A DNA stretch of 34,475 nucleotides from Clostridiales bacterium (GTDB lineage: Bacteria > Bacillota > Clostridia > Monoglobales > Monoglobaceae), in the NCBI GenBank assembly GCA_016303265.1, contig JAEDLZ010000005.1:1-34475 (forward strand), written 5' to 3'. Below, piece by piece: positions 32,346 to 34,475 of the stretch (positions are counted from its first letter, which is position 1; each line of letters opens with the position of its first letter). Position numbers and translations under genes: made by a program. The notes under the pieces were generated by a model. It worked only from the letters and a program-made list of their open reading frames with translations. It ran no database searches and was not told the origin of the DNA.

Positions 32346-32420
32346 TTACAGAAAAAAACTCACACGCCCCAAAGAAATGATAATGACAATATTTAATAGT
32401 AATGCTATAATTTTTTTCAT
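32346..32420 (-). CDS. 24-residue hydrophobic micropeptide
   Basis: ATG 32420 overlaps the stop of the zinc-ribbon gene in an ATGA arrangement and opens a 24-codon frame ending at TAA 32346. The peptide MKKIIALLLNIVIIISLGRV... is one lysine-tipped hydrophobic helix with no other recognisable feature. The tight overlap suggests translational coupling. It could be a small membrane subunit or regulator of the zinc-ribbon proteins, or a chance frame. No homology can be judged by eye. Confidence 0.45.
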   Translation of the reverse strand: MKKIIALLLNIVIIISLGRVSFFL

Positions 32421-32800
32421 TTTTCACACATTCCTTTTCTGTTATGTTGCTTGTTTATAAAGCCAATTATCATAAGAATAAAAGCTATAATTAGTATCAA
32501 TGCACCGCCCCAACCTAAAACGCCCATTAAGGTTTCAATAAAATTATGTTGTGCTATCCCGCTATAATCACCATATTCTTCCATTACAGATAGCGCGGCA
32601 CCACTAAATGTATATGTAGCTGCATGATAAACGCTTATAGATATTCCTACAATACCTAATATAACTAAAATTGAAGCACTAATAAAAAATGGCTTTATCG
32701 ATCTTGGCCTGCACAAACCTTTAATTCCATTCACCGCACTGCCACAATTCGTGCAGAAACTTCCTGTAACCTCTTTTCCGCATTTCGTACAAAATGCCAT
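32417..32800 (-). CDS. Zinc-ribbon membrane protein (second paralogue)
   Basis: 127 residues: an N-terminal zinc ribbon (FCTKCGKEVTGSFCTNCGS, four Cys in two CxxC pairs), a short linker, transmembrane helix at about 37-60, an outside loop, and a second helix at about 93-115, then a basic tail. The ribbon would face the cytosol. It shares the ribbon sequence pattern with the gene 13 bp upstream. GGGGGT lies just before the start. Function unknown. Confidence 0.8.
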   Translation of the reverse strand: MAFCTKCGKEVTGSFCTNCGSAVNGIKGLCRPRSIKPFFISASILVILGIVGISISVYHAATYTFSGAALSVMEEYGDYSGIAQHNFIETLMGVLGWGGALILIIAFILMIIGFINKQHNRKGMCEK

Positions 32801-32813
32801 TTAAATACCCCCT

Positions 32814-33341
32814 TCAATCTTCTAAATATTGTGCGTTGGTTAACGCATAGTGTCTGTTAAATAAATCAAATACTGCGCCTGCAATCCCTATCACTGCCCC
32901 AAACAGGGCATTGACAACGATAAATACAATACTACCGGCCAATAGCCTGTCATATTCCTGCACAATTCCATGCTGCCGAGCCAATACTCTTTTGACTCTT
33001 TGGAATGAACAATAAGCCCCATACCCATTCCAAGCCGCAACACCTATTTGAAAAATACTTCCCCAGCCAAGTTGAAATCCAATGATAGAGCCAATCCAGT
33101 TTAACGCACCAAAAGTAAATAATGCCAACAATGCTTGTAAACTTGCTATGACCGTCCATACAATCGCTGAAGCCTTTTCCCTGTCCGCTAAGGTTTGCGT
33201 AGGCGTTTTCCTATAGGATTGATATTGATAATTTTCCTGATATGTATTTGTATATTCTGTACTCCGGTTCCCCGTAGGCTGTCCACAGTTGGAACAGAAT
33301 GCACCCGTTACTTCCTTGCCACAGTTTGAGCAATATGCCAA
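32814..33341 (-). CDS. Zinc-ribbon membrane protein (first paralogue)
   Basis: 175 residues from TTG 33341. The frame is open to a TTG at 33386, but AGGGGG 7 nt before TTG 33341 and the match of MAYCSNCGKEV to the paralogue's MAFCTKCGKEV decide the start. The zinc ribbon is at 4-20, then a Tyr/Gln-rich linker, then three predicted transmembrane stretches at about 58-78, 84-105 and 132-154. Function not recognised. The gene is preceded by a promoter and a folded RNA with a terminator, so expression may depend on read-through. Confidence 0.8.
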   Translation of the reverse strand: MAYCSNCGKEVTGAFCSNCGQPTGNRSTEYTNTYQENYQYQSYRKTPTQTLADREKASAIVWTVIASLQALLALFTFGALNWIGSIIGFQLGWGSIFQIGVAAWNGYGAYCSFQRVKRVLARQHGIVQEYDRLLAGSIVFIVVNALFGAVIGIAGAVFDLFNRHYALTNAQYLED

Positions 33342-33458
33342 GTCCTCACCCCCTTGCTTTACAAATGGTTTTGATAGCTTGTACAATTGTTATTGTTTAT
33401 CACCTCATTTCAAACGCTGATTTTTTACTGCCCCTATGGTACAGATACATTTTTCCGC

Positions 33459-33493
33459 AAAATAAAAAATGCGCCAATCCGAAGACTGACGCA
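33459..33493 (-). terminator. Intrinsic terminator with UUCG loop upstream of the zinc-ribbon genes
   Basis: On the minus strand TGCGTCAGTC (33493-33484) and GATTGGCGCA (33479-33470) pair with two wobbles around TTCG, followed by TTTTTTATTTT. It ends the short RNA that starts near 33638, about 120 bp before the zinc-ribbon start. Confidence 0.85.
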
Positions 33494-33638
33494 CGAAAAA
33501 TGCATTAGCTCCGAATTGTCGCCAAACAAAAGTTAAACATAGCCCGAAAAAGTATATGCTTAAATAGAGCATCTGCATTTTTACCGAAATAAAAATACAC
33601 ATACTTCTGCGGACTCTTACTATTAACTTTTGTTTGGC
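33462..33638 (-). ncRNA. ~177-nt structured RNA or attenuated leader, class unknown
   Basis: A good promoter (33645-33673) would start transcription at about 33638, the first base of a 16-bp perfect stem: GCCAAACAAAAGTTAA (33638-33623) with TTAACTTTTGTTTGGC (33536-33521). Inside are a stacked 8+8-bp stem (33598-33605 with 33551-33558, then 33590-33597 with 33576-33583) and a small ATGCT/AGCAT hairpin. A 9-nt segment, AAAAATGCA (33582-33574), can instead pair with TGCATTTTT (33504-33496) outside the main stem, giving a pseudoknot or switch. The terminator follows directly. It could be a riboswitch-like leader of the zinc-ribbon genes or a stand-alone small RNA. It does not match any class I can name with confidence. 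Confidence 0.6.
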
Positions 33639-33644
33639 ACATAC

Positions 33645-33673
33645 ATTATACCACATAACGGATATTTTTTCAA
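33645..33673 (-). promoter_or_regulatory. Promoter of the structured RNA
   Basis: Minus strand TTGAAA (33668-33673), 17 bp, TATAAT (33645-33650) with TGTGG directly before the -10. Confidence 0.8.
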
Positions 33674-33818
33674 TAGCTTTTACATTTTTATCCTCCTTCC
33701 TTGCCTAATAAATAAATATCCCCCCGCATAGCGGGGGTATTTCATTTTCGGGCATAGCCCTAATACTACTGGCTGCGCACAAGTGCGCTTTTTTATTGGC
33801 CTGCCAGCCATGCAATAT

Positions 33819-34288
33819 CTACTTACTACCCATAAATGGGTCCCGTGGGTCAAATAGACTTAGCTGATCTGTTTCTTTATCTCTTTTTAATTGTTCTGCT
33901 ATATAAGTTTTATCGCTTTTGTGTTTTTCCCCACGGTATCAATGTAATATCCCTTACACCAAAACTCGCGGTTCCGGTATGCAAATTTCATATTCCCCCA
34001 CCTCTGGAATATTAGTAATGCACTTTTTCCTTTCAAATATCCCATAAACCCCGAAACGTTCATTTTGGGCGGGATGCTCACTAACATATGTATATGGTCT
34101 GGGCATACTTCTCCCTCTATTATTTCTACTCCTTTCCATTGACATAATCGTCGTAATATCTCTCGTATCTCTAACCTTTTTTCTTCGTAGAATACTTTTC
34201 GCCTGTATTTAGGTGCAAACACTATGTGGTACTTGCAATTCCATTTTGTGTGTGCTAAACTATTTGTGTCTATGTTTTCTTTTTCCAT
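33819..34288 (-). pseudogene. tnpA: IS200-type Y1 transposase TnpA, C-terminal frameshift
   Basis: The first frame gives 129 residues with the HUH motif PDHIHMLVS and the catalytic Tyr region REFWCKGYYIDTVGKNT, then stops at 33899. The expected C-terminal helix continues in another frame (TYIAEQLKRDKETDQL..., ending DPFMGSK) to TAG 33819, giving about 156 residues, the normal family length. One extra A in the AAAA run near 33909 would restore it. It is a single-strand DNA transposase. The missing helix carries family-conserved residues needed for the active site, so this copy is probably inactive unless slippage rescues it. Confidence 0.82.
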
Positions 34289-34294
34289 AGATTA

Positions 34295-34358
34295 AATCCT
34301 CCAATGTGTTTTTTATTTTGACTGGCAGGTCATCTTTATTATAACACATTGGAGGATT
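34295..34358 (-). promoter_or_regulatory. tnpA leader hairpin hiding the ribosome site
   Basis: AATCCTCCAATGTGTT 34295-34310 and AACACATTGGAGGATT 34343-34358 are exact complements. On the minus strand the 3' arm contains the GGAGG used for tnpA, 9 nt before its ATG, so folding blocks translation. TATAAT for tnpA lies next to the 5' arm. On the plus strand the stem is followed by T6, so it also stops outside transcription. Both features are known for IS200. Confidence 0.75.
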
Positions 34359-34421
34359 TTTTGTTCATCGGTTAACCTCTATAGAACCACGCGACTATCG
34401 CGTGGTTTTCGTTGCACAACA

Positions 34422-34454
34422 AAAAACGAACCCATTACAAATGGATTCGTTTTT
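34422..34454 (-). terminator. Terminator of the presumed rRNA operon (bidirectional)
   Basis: AAAAACGAA-C-CCATT (34422-34436) pairs with AATGG-A-TTCGTTTTT (34440-34454), a 14-bp stem with one mismatch, flanked by A and T runs. It lies just after the likely 5S 3' end on the minus strand. Confidence 0.75.
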
Positions 34455-34458
34455 CAAA

Positions 34459-34475
34459 GTTCCGGCGACGACATA
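34459..34475 (-). rRNA. 3' end of 5S rRNA (partial, runs off the window)
   Basis: The minus strand reads TATGTCGTCGCCGGA at the edge, matching the usual clostridial 5S ending (GAGAGTA-GTCGTCGCCGG). A terminator follows immediately. Only about 16 nt are visible, so the call rests on this motif and the context. Confidence 0.55.

Larger units (their letters stand above)
33708..34412 (-). mobile_element. IS200-like insertion sequence (IS200/IS605 family)
   Basis: About 0.7 kb, the usual size of an IS200-group element with tnpA only. Instead of terminal inverted repeats it has subterminal hairpins: a left-end stem AACCACGCGA 34385-34394 / TCGCGTGGTT 34398-34407 and a right-end stem CCCCCGC 33721-33727 / GCGGGGG 33731-33737. 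GGGC/GCCC (33750-33760) and GCGCA-CAAG-TGCGC followed by T6 (33775-33794) lie between the transposase and the right end. Exact ends are estimates. It lies just downstream of the 5S terminator. Confidence 0.8.

Noticed and set aside
33462..33638. 6S RNA
   Set aside because: Size is right and the ends of the main fold pair, but the long hairpin with a central bubble that marks 6S is not clear and the terminator is a separate domain.
33405..33656. 83-codon frame on the minus strand across the structured RNA
   Set aside because: It covers the stem-loop and terminator, has no ribosome site, and its composition is not protein-like; it is explained by the RNA.
1..34475. CRISPR array or prophage
   Set aside because: No regularly spaced direct repeats with unique spacers, and no phage structural, integrase or lysis genes.

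Overview
The window looks like a chromosomal segment of an anaerobic, low-to-moderate GC Gram-positive bacterium of the class Clostridia, probably a gut lineage. Signs are: sigma-A promoters (TTGACA, 17 bp, TATAAT), AGGAGG-type ribosome sites, Rex, FeoA/FeoB, AddA, a RuvX gene, WalK/PhoR-type histidine kinase architecture, and a BspA-type LRR_5 plus InlB-type repeat surface protein. No species can be named from the sequence alone.

Layout. 1-1.07 kb (+): end of an unrecognised gene and a Ser/Thr-kinase-like gene. 1.07-1.5 kb: two 30-bp direct repeats, a perfect consensus promoter, a decayed tRNA-like sequence and an intact tRNA-Ala(CGC) with its terminator. 1.7-3.6 kb (-): a secreted LRR surface protein interrupted by one in-frame TGA. 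4.0-7.1 kb (-): holA, a secreted SH3-NlpC/P60 wall hydrolase with a 143-nt structured leader, and a D-2-hydroxyacid dehydrogenase. 7.1-12.6 kb (-): rex, gyrA, a membrane protein with a duplicated 70-residue acidic domain, thyA and folA. A 364-bp divergent region with three DnaA-box-like 9-mers separates rex from ruvX (+), which overlaps a radical SAM gene (+). tRNA-Leu(CAA) follows at 14.8 kb.

15.0-19.5 kb: a tightly coupled four-gene minus-strand operon (zinc-type MDR dehydrogenase, Gfo/Idh/MocA oxidoreductase, quinone oxidoreductase-like MDR, MBL-fold hydrolase), divergent from an AraC regulator that probably controls it. 19.6-26.3 kb (-): RluD-type pseudouridine synthase, addA, feoA and feoB, all overlapping. 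26.4-29.5 kb (+): an AraC-type regulator with a degenerate receiver domain, then a sensor histidine kinase, each with its own promoter. 29.6-32.2 kb (+): a GNAT acetyltransferase and a PadR-DUF1700-DUF4097 envelope module with a clear PadR-type operator in its promoter.

32.3-33.7 kb (-): a promoter, a ~177-nt strongly folded RNA ending at an intrinsic terminator, two zinc-ribbon membrane proteins and a 24-residue hydrophobic peptide overlapping the last one by ATGA. 33.7-34.4 kb: an IS200-like element whose transposase has a C-terminal frameshift. The window ends in what looks like the 3' end of a 5S rRNA gene (-) with its terminator, so an rRNA operon probably lies just beyond the right edge.

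Best candidates for something undescribed are the structured RNA with zinc-ribbon genes and micropeptide (32.3-33.7 kb), the repeated TCTTGCGCAAGA palindrome (four copies in 19.5-23.4 kb, one inside a 26-bp perfect palindrome within addA), the DnaA-box cluster between rex and ruvX, and the duplicated-domain protein encoded between gyrA and thyA.
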